A DNA stretch of 64,000 nt from JANQFV01 sp964468185. Its GTDB lineage: Bacteria; Planctomycetota; Phycisphaerae; UBA1845; Fen-1342. Every line of letters begins with the position of its first letter. Positions within the stretch are counted from its first letter, which is position 1. Below, one piece after another: positions 43,737 through 53,889 of the stretch. The notes below the pieces were generated by a model. That model ran no database searches. It was not told where the DNA came from and saw only the letters and a list, made by a program, of their open reading frames with translations. The translations under genes and the position numbers were made by a program. Location of the stretch: positions 248,001-312,000 of the forward strand of contig CAYXTR010000001.1 of NCBI GenBank assembly GCA_964468185.1, in the 5' to 3' direction.

Positions 43737-45041
43737 ATGGATAGCCGTAGCGTAACCACGTCACAAGTCGTCGACGCGCTGGGTGATCCAGACGTCAGGC
43801 TGCTCGACGTGCGATCGATCGATGCCTACAACGGCTGGCGACTGCGCGATGAGCCGCGCGGTGGGCATATTCAGGGCGCCAGCAGTTTCCCCGCGACGTG
43901 GACCCGCTATATCGATTGGCTCGACATCGCCAAGGCCAAGCGATTGGCACCCGATCTGCGACTCATCATTTACGGCTATGATACGGATACGGCGGCGAAG
44001 GTCGCCGAGCGGTTTGTCCGGGCCGGGTTTGACGATGTCAGCGTGTATGACGGCTTCCGCGCGGAATGGAGCCCGAATCCGGCACTGGCCATGCAACGGT
44101 TGCCGCGCTACCGCCAGCTTGTTCCCGCTGGCTGGCTCGCCACACTCCTGCGTACTGGTACCGCCCCGGAATACGACCATCCGCGCTTCCTGGTTTGCCA
44201 TGCCCATTATCAGAATCGAGATGCGTACGACGCGGGGCACATTCCCGGCGCGGTTGAACTGGATACGAACTGGTTGGAATCAGCCGATACCTGGAATTGT
44301 CGCTCGCCGGAGGAGTTGCGCAGGGCGCTCGAAGCGGTGGGCATCACCCATGACACAACGGTCATCCTGTACGGCCGCTTTTCCTTTCCGGACAACGCCG
44401 ACGCATTTCCGGGCAGCAGCGCCGGGCAGCTCGCCGCCCTCCGCTGTGCCCTGATCATGTTGTATGCCGGGGTACAGGATGTCCGCGTTCTCAATGGCGG
44501 GCTGCAAGCGTGGCTCGACGCCGGACTGTCGACAACCACTGAAGAGACGCCCCCGTGTCCGGTTGCCGACTTCGCAGCGCGCGTCCCGGGCCGACCCGAG
44601 CTGGTGGTGGATCTGCCGCAAGCCAAGGAGATTCTGCGGGCTCCGGATAAGAACCTCGTGTGCGTGCGGAGTTGGCGGGAGTACATCGGGCAGGTGAGCG
44701 GATATCACTATGTCGAGAAAAAGGGGCGTATTCCAGGTGCCGTTTTCGGCAACTGCGGCAGTGATGCCTACCATATGGAGAACTACCGCAACCTGGATCA
44801 TACCATGCGGGAATACCACGAAATCGAGGCAATCTGGGCGGAAGCAGGCATCACGTCCGACAAGACCAACGCCTTCTATTGCGGCACCGGCTGGCGCGGC
44901 AGCGAGGCCTTCTTCCATGCCTGGCTGATGAACTGGCCGCATGTCGCGGTCTTCGATGGTGGCTGGCTCGCGTGGAGCCGGGATGAGGACAACCCCTATG
45001 AAACCGGCGTGCCAGACCAGTACTCGGGGAGCCATGCATGA
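43737..45041 (+). CDS. Triple-rhodanese sulfurtransferase with one catalytic Cys
   Basis: A 434-residue protein with three rhodanese-like modules. Module 1 (residues 1-120) has RLLDVRSIDAYNGWR but IIYGYDTDTAA in place of the Cys loop. Module 2 (130-280) has GHIPGAVELDTNWLES and VILYGRFSFPDNA, again without Cys. Module 3 (285-434) has the EYIGQVSGYHYVEKKGRIPGAVFG region and an active loop FYCGTGWRGSEA with Cys382. Thus only the last module can carry persulfide. The gene overlaps sufS by 4 nt and precedes sufE, so it probably moves sulfane sulfur to or from the Suf desulfurase. Confidence 0.85.
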   Translation: MDSRSVTTSQVVDALGDPDVRLLDVRSIDAYNGWRLRDEPRGGHIQGASSFPATWTRYIDWLDIAKAKRLAPDLRLIIYGYDTDTAAKVAERFVRAGFDDVSVYDGFRAEWSPNPALAMQRLPRYRQLVPAGWLATLLRTGTAPEYDHPRFLVCHAHYQNRDAYDAGHIPGAVELDTNWLESADTWNCRSPEELRRALEAVGITHDTTVILYGRFSFPDNADAFPGSSAGQLAALRCALIMLYAGVQDVRVLNGGLQAWLDAGLSTTTEETPPCPVADFAARVPGRPELVVDLPQAKEILRAPDKNLVCVRSWREYIGQVSGYHYVEKKGRIPGAVFGNCGSDAYHMENYRNLDHTMREYHEIEAIWAEAGITSDKTNAFYCGTGWRGSEAFFHAWLMNWPHVAVFDGGWLAWSRDEDNPYETGVPDQYSGSHA

Positions 45042-46318
45042 ATACGCCGGATCGGCAGTCACAGGCCGCCACTGGCGTAGCGGCGACGCAGGCGACCACG
45101 GGGCTGGACATCGACGCCGTGCGCAGGGACTTTCCGATACTCGCGTCGACTGTTGGCGGCCGGTCGCTCGCCTATCTGGACAACGCCGCGACGACGCAGA
45201 AGCCGCGGGCGGTCCTGGATCGCGTGCTGGCCTTCTATATCGGGATCAACAGCAACGTTCACCGCGGTGTGCACTACCTGAGCGAGCAGGCGAGCGATAG
45301 TTATGAAGCCGCCCGCGAAACGGTGCGCCGGTTAATTAACGCGCGTGACGCTCGCGAAGTCGTCTTCACGCACGGCACGACCGACGCAATCAACATGGTG
45401 GCTGACTGCTTTGAGCTTGCGGGACTCGGGCCTGAAGACGAGCTCATCATCACTGAGATGGAGCATCATTCCAATCTGGTGCCGTGGCAAATGCTCTGCG
45501 CACGCACCGGTGCCCGCCTGCAGGTCGTGCCGTTCGACGATGATGGCTCACTGCGGACGGATGCATTGAGCGAATTACTGACCGACCGAACACGGCTCGT
45601 GGCCCTGTCGCATGTCTCCAACGTACTGGGTCGCATCAACCCCGTCGCCGAAGTGGTTCAACGCGCCCACGCCCGCGGCGTACCGGTGCTCGTCGACGCT
45701 GCGCAATCCGTGCCGCACGTCCCGATTGATGTCCAGGAACTTGGCTGCGATTGGCTCGCCTTCTCCGGACACAAGATGTACGCGGAGACCGGCGTGGGAG
45801 TGCTGTATGGCACCCAGGCGTGGCTGGAGCGCATGTCGCCGCGGCGCTACGGCGGCGGAATGGTCGGTACGGTCAATTGGCGAAAAACCACATTCGCAGA
45901 GACGCCCGGCAGATTCGAAGCCGGGACGCCTAATATCGCAGGTGCCGTGAGCCTCGCGGCTGCCATCGATTACATCCAGGCGATCGGTCTCGATGCGATT
46001 CGGCGGCACGAGGATGCCGTCATGCGGCATGCCATGGAGCGGTTGCGCGTCCTCGATGACGTGCACGTCTATGGGGATGGCCCCGACAAGTGTGGCGCTA
46101 TTTCATTCAATCTCGCCGGGCTGGACGCCTACGATGTCGCCCTGATACTTGACAAACTCGGCGTGGCTGTGCGCTCCGGGACGCATTGCGCCGCGCCCGT
46201 CATGCAGCACTACGGGGTGACCCAGAGCGTCCGCGCGAGCCTGGGACTCTATAATACAATCGAGGAAGTAGAGCGCCTGATTGAGGGTCTGCAAAGAGCA
46301 CGCAAGCTGTTGTCCTGA
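45038..46318 (+). CDS. sufS: Cysteine desulfurase SufS
   Basis: A 426-residue PLP enzyme of group II desulfurases that takes sulfur from cysteine as a persulfide. YLDNAATTQKP, TEMEHHSNLVPWQ, SHVSNVLGRINPV, SGHKMYAE with the PLP lysine at residue 246, and RSGTHCAAP with the persulfide Cys384 are all present. An N-terminal segment of about 25 residues precedes the first conserved part and may be extra. It starts in the stop of the rhodanese gene. The scaffold genes sufBCD are not in the window. Confidence 0.95.
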   Translation: MNTPDRQSQAATGVAATQATTGLDIDAVRRDFPILASTVGGRSLAYLDNAATTQKPRAVLDRVLAFYIGINSNVHRGVHYLSEQASDSYEAARETVRRLINARDAREVVFTHGTTDAINMVADCFELAGLGPEDELIITEMEHHSNLVPWQMLCARTGARLQVVPFDDDGSLRTDALSELLTDRTRLVALSHVSNVLGRINPVAEVVQRAHARGVPVLVDAAQSVPHVPIDVQELGCDWLAFSGHKMYAETGVGVLYGTQAWLERMSPRRYGGGMVGTVNWRKTTFAETPGRFEAGTPNIAGAVSLAAAIDYIQAIGLDAIRRHEDAVMRHAMERLRVLDDVHVYGDGPDKCGAISFNLAGLDAYDVALILDKLGVAVRSGTHCAAPVMQHYGVTQSVRASLGLYNTIEEVERLIEGLQRARKLLS

Positions 46319-46357
46319 GCAGTCTCGTTCCGCGGCGTATGGGATTCCGGATTTGCC

Positions 46358-46789
46358 ATGACAGTCGACCAGGCCCAGAATCAGATCATCGCCGAATTCG
46401 CCGGCATCGAGGACGAGTTCGCCACGTACGAATATCTGATCGCACTCGGCGAGGACCGGGCGCCCGCCGACGGTCATCTCAGGAGCGACGAGAATGCGCT
46501 GGCCGGCTGTCAGTCGAGTGTCTGGATCCGGTCCGAGATGCGCGAGGGGAAGCTGTACTTCGAGGCCGACAGCGACTCACAGATCATCCGCGGCGTGCTC
46601 GTTCTCCTGCTGCGCGTGTTCAACGGGCGCACCCCCGCCGACATCGCGGAGGCGGACCTGTACTTCCTGAAGGAGGTCGGATTGTCGAGCGGGCTTTCTC
46701 CGAGCCGCGCCAATGGTGTGGCCTCCATGATCCGTCACATGCAGCAAAAAGCGGCCGCTCTTCAGCACATCCGCGACGACGGCGCATGA
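46358..46789 (+). CDS. sufE: Sulfur acceptor protein SufE
   Basis: A 143-residue SufE: it accepts persulfide from SufS and passes it to SufBCD. The acceptor cysteine is in AGCQSSVWIR (Cys51), and GRTPADIAEADLYFLKEVGL and LSPSRANGVASMI are family segments. It lies 39 nt after sufS. Length and key residues are normal, so the pair is likely functional. The start MTVDQAQNQII has no clear strong ribosome site. Confidence 0.94.
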   Translation: MTVDQAQNQIIAEFAGIEDEFATYEYLIALGEDRAPADGHLRSDENALAGCQSSVWIRSEMREGKLYFEADSDSQIIRGVLVLLLRVFNGRTPADIAEADLYFLKEVGLSSGLSPSRANGVASMIRHMQQKAAALQHIRDDGA

Positions 46790-47080
46790 GCGGCGCCTAC
46801 GACGTCGGCGAGGTTTGTGGCCGGCGGTCTGTTGCGATTGTGCGCGCGGTGCCCGCGTGCGGCCCGCCTTGCCCCGTTCCCCTGCGGGACACCCCTCGCC
46901 ACATTCGGACGGCGATCGGTGACGCAGGTTGCGTCCGTCGGACGCGCGTAGTGGCGCCTGGCACTTACTCCCGGACTTGTCACGAGATATTCACTTTTTG
47001 TTCATGTCGGGTTCGGAACTGGAGGAACGCGTTCGGCTCCGGCCCGTCCGAATGGGCATGGCTTTCGGAGGATGTGGACG

Positions 47081-47752
47081 ATGATGAGAGTCTTCACAGT
47101 CGTTGCGATTCCAATCCTGCTGGCCGCGCTGAACATGGGGCAGCGCAACGATGGCCCCGCGCAACGAGTGCGAGCGATGGACCTCCCCGAACCGCGTACG
47201 AAGGGTGGTACGTCTCTGACGGAAACACTCGCCGCGCGGCGCTCGGTGCGTGAATTCACCGGCGACTCACTGAACGCTGCCTCGCTCGGACAGCTCTGCT
47301 GGGCTGCTCAGGGTATTACCAGCGCGGTCGGCTATCGCACAGCCCCGTCAGCGGGGGCGCTCTTTCCGATCGAGCTGTTCGTCGCCACGCCCCGGGGGCT
47401 CGGGCAGTACGATCCCTCCGCGCATCGCCTCATCTGGAAGAAACCGGACGATCTGCGCGCCACGCTGCGCCGGCATGCGCTCGGTCAGGCGCCGGTTGGC
47501 GCTGCACCGGCGTGTTTCATCATCGTGGCCGATATTGAGCGAACAGCCGCGAAATATGGGGCGCGTGCCGAGCGCTACTGCATGCTGGAGGCCGGGCATG
47601 TCTGTCAGAACATCCTGCTTCAGGCGACGGCCATGAAACTCGGTGGCGTCCCGATCGGGGCGTTTGACGACCAGAAGATCGCGCAGGACTTGAACTTACC
47701 GGAGTCGCACCGCCCGCTTTATCTCGTGCCAGTCGGCCATCCCGGCAAGTGA
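47081..47752 (+). CDS. SagB/nitroreductase-family oxidoreductase with signal peptide
   Basis: A 223-residue FMN-type oxidoreductase. The core ARRSVREFTGDSL, LCWAAQGITSAVGYRTAPSAGALFPIE and the late MLEAGHVCQNILLQATAMKLGGVPIGAF segment are those of the SagB-type subgroup, shown in part. An N-terminal hydrophobic stretch (RVFTVVAIPILLAALNM) reads as a signal or anchor. That is unusual for a flavin enzyme but not unknown in this group. GGAGG lies before the ATG. No precursor peptide or partner thiazole/oxazole synthase is nearby, so it is not part of a peptide-toxin cluster. Confidence 0.8.
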   Translation: MMRVFTVVAIPILLAALNMGQRNDGPAQRVRAMDLPEPRTKGGTSLTETLAARRSVREFTGDSLNAASLGQLCWAAQGITSAVGYRTAPSAGALFPIELFVATPRGLGQYDPSAHRLIWKKPDDLRATLRRHALGQAPVGAAPACFIIVADIERTAAKYGARAERYCMLEAGHVCQNILLQATAMKLGGVPIGAFDDQKIAQDLNLPESHRPLYLVPVGHPGK

Positions 47753-47900
47753 CACGCAGTACGGAGCCGTATGACGCGGCGTGGCAAAGTGTGCATTTGG
47801 CGGGCGCAGTCGTGGCTATGACGGTTGCCATCGGTTTCGTGTGTTGCCCAAAGCGAGCACCCGTCGGAACCACCCGGCGGGGCGACTGCAGTCCCACTTG

Positions 47901-48352
47901 TCATAGTCCTTGGAAATAACCATGAACCCATTCCAAGACTTCGCTGAGCAGGAGCACGATGCAAGCCATGTGTAGGAATCCCTGGCAGGGCTGCCCTGGT
48001 TTCACCCAGCGCATGACGAGGCGCCGGCAGCTCTTGATCCAGGAGATGGTCCATGCCACCTTCCAGCGCCGCTTGACGTGCCGCAGGCAGCGGCCGTCCT
48101 GCGTTACCGGCTTGGTGCGATTCGAACGATGCGGCGCCATGAGCTCGATGCTCTGCGCCGCGAGTTCTTCACCCAGCGTGTCGCTCCCGTGTGCCTTGTC
48201 GCCGATGATGCGTTCGGACATCGCATCGGCCAGCATGAAGTCGAACAGGCCCTGGACGAGTTGACGCTCATGTCGTGCCGACGACGGGCGTCAACTGCCA
48301 CTGGCAGACTGCGCGCCGCGACCACAACCATGAGTTCTACGCTTCTTTCCAC
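47901..48352 (-). pseudogene. IS5-family transposase remnant, frameshifted
   Basis: The 111-codon open frame ending at 47901 reads ERIIGDKAHGSDTLGEELA, APHRSNRTKPVTQDGRCLR and KRRWKVAWTISW, which match the C-terminal half of IS5-type (IS427-like) DDE transposases. The preceding part is in another frame: ELMVVVAARSLPVAVDARR belongs upstream of it. A one-base indel near 48279-48285 splits them. The normal KRRWKVER glutamate region reads KVAWTISW, so the acidic residue may also be lost. N-terminal sequence is absent. I could not mark terminal inverted repeats. Confidence 0.75.
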
Positions 48353-48379
48353 GCGTGTGTGTCCGATGCCGTCGCCGCC

Positions 48380-49330
48380 TCAGCGCAGGTGGGCATATTG
48401 CCTGCGCCAGGCGCGCGCCCGCTCGCGCACCCGCTCCTTGATCTGCTGTAGCGCCTTCTGTCGCTGCTTATCATCGGCATTCTTCCAGAACACGCGCATC
48501 TTGGGGTCCTCGATATCGCAGATGTCGACGATGGCCTCATAGATATCGTGCCGGATTTGCGCTCCCGCGCTCACCAGCGCGTCCAGCATGTATTCAGCGC
48601 CTGCCGGCGTACACTGTGCCAGTTCGCGCCGCGCGTCCTCGTCATCCTGCGCCGCTTTGACCAGCGCGTCCACGCACACCTTGGTTGAAAGCGTTGACAG
48701 CGTCTCATACGCCTCCTGTCGGACGCGATCTCTCAGCGCAGATCGCTCCAGCAGTTTGGCAACGGTCTCATCCGCCTGGGCAATCAGAAACCGCTGAACG
48801 ACATCCAGCGCCCGCCGCGCGTCGCTGTCACTGAGCCGCTCTCCCGTCAGTTCCGGTTTCAGCTCCTTGTTGAATAACTCGCGTCGATAGCGACGAAATA
48901 ACTGCACCAGCGCATCCACCAGGCGCGGGGCGTCCCCAACCACTATCGGATTCACCTTGCCAATGAACTCTCCGTCCGGGGTGGCGGCTACCAGGAATAG
49001 CCCGACGCCGGCCGGCAAGCCTAGCTCGGACAGCATGCGCTGATGCGCCCTCGACCGGGCCAATCGTACCGGAACAAAGCGCTGCCGCACGAACCCGCGT
49101 ACCGTTACATCGCGGAATGACTTGTCCTGTGCTTCCTCGACATCGCTCTCTTCTGCGTCACCACCGCCGGGCATGTACAAGAGCAACGGCCGCTGCGTGC
49201 GCTGTGCGATATTCCGTCCCCGCTCCAGGCTGTCGATCCATTGGATCGGATTCTGCGCGCGCACGGGCGACACGAACACGAACACCGCCAGCCCGATACA
49301 GCCCAAACCCCAGAAGCGCAAACCGCGCAT
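48380..49330 (-). CDS. Exported thioredoxin-fold protein without redox cysteines
   Basis: A 316-residue protein starting MRGLRFWGLGCIGLAVFVFVSPVRA, a signal peptide, after AAGGAG. The longer frame upstream was rejected. Residues 30-150 are thioredoxin-like (NIAQRTQRPLLLYMPGG, FVRQRFVPVRLARS, VGLFLVAATPDGEFIGK) but the position of the CxxC holds GGGDAEES. The C-terminal half is helical with repeated acidic/basic segments. It is the second such CxxC-lacking thioredoxin-fold exported protein in the window. The transposase remnant lies 27 nt beyond its stop. Confidence 0.7.
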   Translation of the reverse strand: MRGLRFWGLGCIGLAVFVFVSPVRAQNPIQWIDSLERGRNIAQRTQRPLLLYMPGGGDAEESDVEEAQDKSFRDVTVRGFVRQRFVPVRLARSRAHQRMLSELGLPAGVGLFLVAATPDGEFIGKVNPIVVGDAPRLVDALVQLFRRYRRELFNKELKPELTGERLSDSDARRALDVVQRFLIAQADETVAKLLERSALRDRVRQEAYETLSTLSTKVCVDALVKAAQDDEDARRELAQCTPAGAEYMLDALVSAGAQIRHDIYEAIVDICDIEDPKMRVFWKNADDKQRQKALQQIKERVRERARAWRRQYAHLR

Positions 49331-49463
49331 GATGATCTCCTTATCGAACCAGTTGCCGAATGTGAGTCGCTGGTGACCACCCAGCGTCGCCATTGCACCT
49401 GAATAAGACGTAAACACCGCTTATCAGGACATTCACCTCTCAGACTCACCGCCTGGCTCCACC

Positions 49464-49499
49464 TTACAGCGCGTTCAGGCCGCCGTAGCGCGCCTGTAA
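49464..49499 (+). repeat. Inverted repeat upstream of the N-ATPase operon
   Basis: TTACAGCGCG and CGCG(C)CTGTAA flank a 15-nt centre. It lies about 60 nt before the atpD start, so it could be an operator or a leader stem. The 10-mer CGCCTGTAAG recurs just before the DUF1269 gene at about 56404. Confidence 0.45.
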
Positions 49500-49560
49500 G
49501 AACATCCCGTCAGTATGTGCCGAGGAGTTTGGTACCCCCACGGTCACATGAGAGGTCCGC

Positions 49561-51026
<1,466 letters not shown>

Positions 51027-51030
<4 letters not shown>

Positions 51031-51422
51031 ACCTGAGAATCCTCGTACCCACGCATGTGTTGCTCGAACGTCCTGTGGATAAAGTCGCGGCCGAGGCGCT
51101 TGACGGTCAGTTTTGTGTGCTGCCGCGTCACATTGATCTGGCCGCAGCGCTCGTGCCCGGCATTCTGGTTCATCAGCGCGGCGCGGAACCCCAGCGCTAT
51201 GTGGGGGTTGACGAAGGCGTGTTGGTGAAAGTGGGGGACGAGGTGCTCGTTTCGGTTCGTCAGGCTATTCAGGGGACGTCGTTGGAGAACCTGGAGGAGC
51301 GCGTGGAGGAAGAGTTCCGTCAGCTTGATGAACATGAGCGGAAGGCCCGTAGTGCGGCTGCCAAACTGGAAGCCGGTCTGGTCCGTCGTTTTCTCGATGT
51401 GAAGGAGCAGCCGTCCGCATGA
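51027..51422 (+). CDS. atpC: N-ATPase epsilon subunit AtpC
   Basis: A 131-residue rotor/regulatory subunit. LRILVPTHVLLERPVDKV and the FCVLPRHIDLAAALVPG beta-sandwich segment are family features. The C-terminal helix pair (ENLEERVEEEFRQL) is present. A GTG start sits in the atpD stop. In F-type enzymes the C-terminal helices inhibit hydrolysis; whether they do so here is unknown. Confidence 0.92.
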
Positions 51423-51784
51423 GTGCCGCCCGCCAACAACAAGCGCAGCCCACAGAATCGCAAGAATTGCGCGCTCAGATCGCCAAACGTGCAGCGCGCA
51501 AGCGGCGCGCACGCCGGCAACGAGAATCCAGCGTGTGGTTTGGACTGGGGATGTTCGGTCTGGTGGGCTGGTCGGTGGCGATTCCGACGCTGGTGGGCGT
51601 TGCGATCGGCTTATGGATCGATAAGACCTGGCCCAGTCGCTACTCCTGGACCTTGATGTTACTCGTACCGGGGCTGGCGCTGGGCTGCTTCAACGCGTGG
51701 TACTGGATTACGCGTGAGCGGCGACGGATCGAAGCGGCCCGCCGCGCGGGCCGCGCAACGCGAGGTGAGGACGAGCATGTCTGA
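51419..51784 (+). CDS. atpQ: N-ATPase AtpQ subunit
   Basis: A 121-residue two-helix membrane protein (FGLGMFGLVGWSVAIPTLVG and TLMLLVPGLALGCFNAWYW, in part), preceded by an Arg/Gln-rich cytoplasmic tail. It is the AtpI/AtpZ-like AtpQ found only in N-ATPase operons. It overlaps atpC by 4 nt and atpR by 8 nt. In related enzymes AtpQ/R help c-ring assembly or ion access. Confidence 0.88.
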   Translation: MSAARQQQAQPTESQELRAQIAKRAARKRRARRQRESSVWFGLGMFGLVGWSVAIPTLVGVAIGLWIDKTWPSRYSWTLMLLVPGLALGCFNAWYWITRERRRIEAARRAGRATRGEDEHV

Positions 51785-52073
51785 GGTGCTGATGCTGGCT
51801 TTGTCGGTGCTGGTGGGTGTCGCGTTGAGCGTGCCGATGTTTGCCGGCCTATGGTGGACGCTGCGGCGCTTGCCAGGCACGCGCTACCCCACTCTCTTCG
51901 CGCTGGCCAGCTTCTGGCTGCGACTGGGTGTGACGGTCTTGGGGTTCTATCTGATCACAGTTGGAGACTGGCGTCGCGGGTTGGCGGCGTTGCTCGGCTT
52001 TCTGCTGGGCCGCACGCTGCTGTTGCGCCGTTTTGGCCCCCTCCGGCAGACGCCAACGACGGGGGGAGCGTGA
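51777..52073 (+). CDS. atpR: N-ATPase AtpR subunit
   Basis: A 98-residue protein with three helices. The intramembrane Arg residues in FWLRLGVTV and LLGRTLLLRR match the two conserved arginines proposed to face the c-ring carboxylates. The start MSEVLMLALSVLVG overlaps the atpQ stop. AtpR is diagnostic for the N-type operon. The stop is 3 nt from atpB. Confidence 0.88.
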   Translation: MSEVLMLALSVLVGVALSVPMFAGLWWTLRRLPGTRYPTLFALASFWLRLGVTVLGFYLITVGDWRRGLAALLGFLLGRTLLLRRFGPLRQTPTTGGA

Positions 52074-52076
52074 CCC

Positions 52077-52787
52077 ATGCACGTAACGCCCGATCAGGTC
52101 GTCTACTGGCAATGGGGTCCCGTGGTGCTCAACGCCACGATCGTGCATACGTGGATCGTAATGGCGCTGCTCGTAGCGGTGAGTGTGCTCGCGACGCGGC
52201 GGCTCACAACGACCATGGCACCGTCCCACTGGCAAAACGCACTGGAAGCGATCGTCGGCACGATTCGGAGCCAGATCCGCGCGATCAGTCAGGATGACCC
52301 GCGCCGCTATCTTCCCTTTATCGGAACGCTGTTCTTGCTGGTCGCTACGGCGAACCTGCTCAGCGTCGTGCCGTGGTTCCACCCGCCGACCGGATCGCTG
52401 TCGACCACCGCGGCACTCGCCGCCTGCGTATTCGTTGCCGTGCCCGGTTTTGCAATCGCGCGCCAGGGGCTCGGCGCGTACCTGCGCGAATACATCCAGC
52501 CTTCGCCCATCATGTTGCCGTTCAACATCATTGGTGAGGTCTCACGCACATTTGCGCTGGCGGTGCGGCTGTTTGGCAACATCATGAGCGGCACACTGAT
52601 CGTGGGTGTTCTTGTCAGCCTCACGCCACTGTTCTTCCCCGTGGTGATGCGGGCATTCGGTCTGCTGATCGGCATGATTCAGGCCTACATCTTCGCCGTA
52701 CTCGCCATGGTCTACATCGCCTCCGCTGCGCGTCTCGAGCAGGAGCGCGAACACGAGCAAGCATCTGCCCCGCAAGAAGGAGGATGA
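52077..52787 (+). CDS. atpB: N-ATPase a subunit AtpB
   Basis: The 236-residue stator subunit forms the ion half-channels. The key helix is SRTFALAVRLFGNIMSG, with the essential stator Arg. LPFIGTLFLLVATANLLSVVP and the late FGLLIGMIQAYIFAVLAMVYIASA helix are typical, and an N-terminal segment QVVYWQWGPVVLNATIVHTW leads in. It is short relative to some homologues. Placed before atpE as expected. Confidence 0.93.
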   Translation: MHVTPDQVVYWQWGPVVLNATIVHTWIVMALLVAVSVLATRRLTTTMAPSHWQNALEAIVGTIRSQIRAISQDDPRRYLPFIGTLFLLVATANLLSVVPWFHPPTGSLSTTAALAACVFVAVPGFAIARQGLGAYLREYIQPSPIMLPFNIIGEVSRTFALAVRLFGNIMSGTLIVGVLVSLTPLFFPVVMRAFGLLIGMIQAYIFAVLAMVYIASAARLEQEREHEQASAPQEGG

Positions 52788-52788
52788 T

Positions 52789-53067
52789 ATGACGAGTGTC
52801 GATCTCGTAGCAGTAGTCTCGATCTTCACCGCCGGCATCACCATCGGCATCGGTGCCATCGGCCCGGCGATCGGCGAAGGCCGGGCCTTGGCCTCGGCGC
52901 TGCAAGCCCTGGCCCAGCAGCCGGACGAGTCGAACACGATTTCGCGCACCCTGTTCGTGGGTCTGGCCATGATCGAGTCGACGGCGATCTATTGCTTCGT
53001 AATCTCCATCATCCTGATCTTCGCGAATCCCTTCTGGGACCATGTGCTCGGACAGTCTGGAGGCTAG
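52789..53067 (+). CDS. atpE: N-ATPase c subunit AtpE with two carboxylates
   Basis: The 92-residue rotor-ring hairpin. Helix 1 has GPAIGEG with Glu30, where many Na+-binding c subunits carry Gln. Helix 2 has AMIESTAIY with Glu63, Ser64, Thr65 and Tyr68, matching the E-S-T-x-x-Y pattern of Na+-binding rotors. Double carboxylates occur in N-ATPase c subunits. Coupling to Na+ or H+ cannot be settled from this alone. The loop AQQPDESN faces the cytoplasm. It is one nt after atpB, suggesting coupling. Confidence 0.95.
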   Translation: MTSVDLVAVVSIFTAGITIGIGAIGPAIGEGRALASALQALAQQPDESNTISRTLFVGLAMIESTAIYCFVISIILIFANPFWDHVLGQSGG

Positions 53068-53070
53068 GGC

Positions 53071-53889
53071 GTGGGTATCGACTGGTTCACATTCGGTGCA
53101 CAGATCGTCAACTTCCTGATCCTGATCGGGTTACTGTGGCACTTCGCATACAAGCCCATCATTCGGGCAATGGACACGCGGGAGAACTCGATCCGGGATC
53201 GGCTGGCAGAGGCGGACCGCAAGCGCGCGGACGCCGACCGCAAGTCCCAGGAACTCGACGAGAAGCACCAGGAGCTCGATGCGAAGCGCGCGGAACTGCT
53301 CAACCAGGCGCGCGAAGAGGCTGCCGAGCGCCGCAAGGAACTGCTCGACGAGGCACGGAAACACGTCGCGCAAAGCAAGGCCCGGTGGCAGGAAGATCTG
53401 CGACAGCAACAACAGGAACTGGCGACGCAATTGCGTCGCCAGGCCGCGCGGCACTCCGTCACCGCCGCCCGCCAGCTTGTCCGAGACCTGGCCAACCAGG
53501 ATCTGGAAGGGCAAGTCGTGACGACATTCACGCAGCGGCTCGATCAACTCGATGGCGAAACCTCCGACAGTCTGCGCCGGGCGGTATCAGAGGCGGATGG
53601 CACCGTGCAGCTGGTGAGTACGTTTGAACTCGGCGACGACCAGCGTCAACAACTCAATCGCCGCATCAATGAGTTGGTCGCGCGTGAAGTGCAGACGCAT
53701 TTCGAGACGGACCGTGAGTTGCTCTGCGGCGTCGAGTTGCGGGTCGGAGAGCGGCGTATCGGCTGGAATGCGGCGGATTACATCGCCGAACTCGACGAAC
53801 GGGTCGAAAACACCATCGCCGCTGCGGCCCAACGCGCTACTGCCACTCAACAGAACGGCGCTCAGGACGAGAACAACAACGATGACTGA
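53071..53889 (+). CDS. atpF: N-ATPase peripheral stalk AtpF (b, with delta-like C-terminus)
   Basis: A 272-residue protein starting with a GTG. One membrane helix at the N-terminus (FGAQIVNFLILIGLLWHFAY) precedes a long charged coiled coil from about 35 to 150. The C-terminal 110 residues contain LVSTFELGDDQRQQL and GVELRVGERRIGWNAADY, resembling the delta/OSCP end of F-type stators. The operon has no separate atpH, so a b-delta fusion is likely. The 3' end overlaps atpA by 8 nt. Confidence 0.88.
   Translation: MGIDWFTFGAQIVNFLILIGLLWHFAYKPIIRAMDTRENSIRDRLAEADRKRADADRKSQELDEKHQELDAKRAELLNQAREEAAERRKELLDEARKHVAQSKARWQEDLRQQQQELATQLRRQAARHSVTAARQLVRDLANQDLEGQVVTTFTQRLDQLDGETSDSLRRAVSEADGTVQLVSTFELGDDQRQQLNRRINELVAREVQTHFETDRELLCGVELRVGERRIGWNAADYIAELDERVENTIAAAAQRATATQQNGAQDENNNDD

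Noticed and set aside
47081..47752. RiPP cluster around the SagB-like enzyme
   Set aside because: No precursor peptide, cyclodehydratase or protease nearby.
53624..53881. Extension of AtpA by 86 codons
   Set aside because: It lies wholly within atpF and has no resemblance to alpha subunits.
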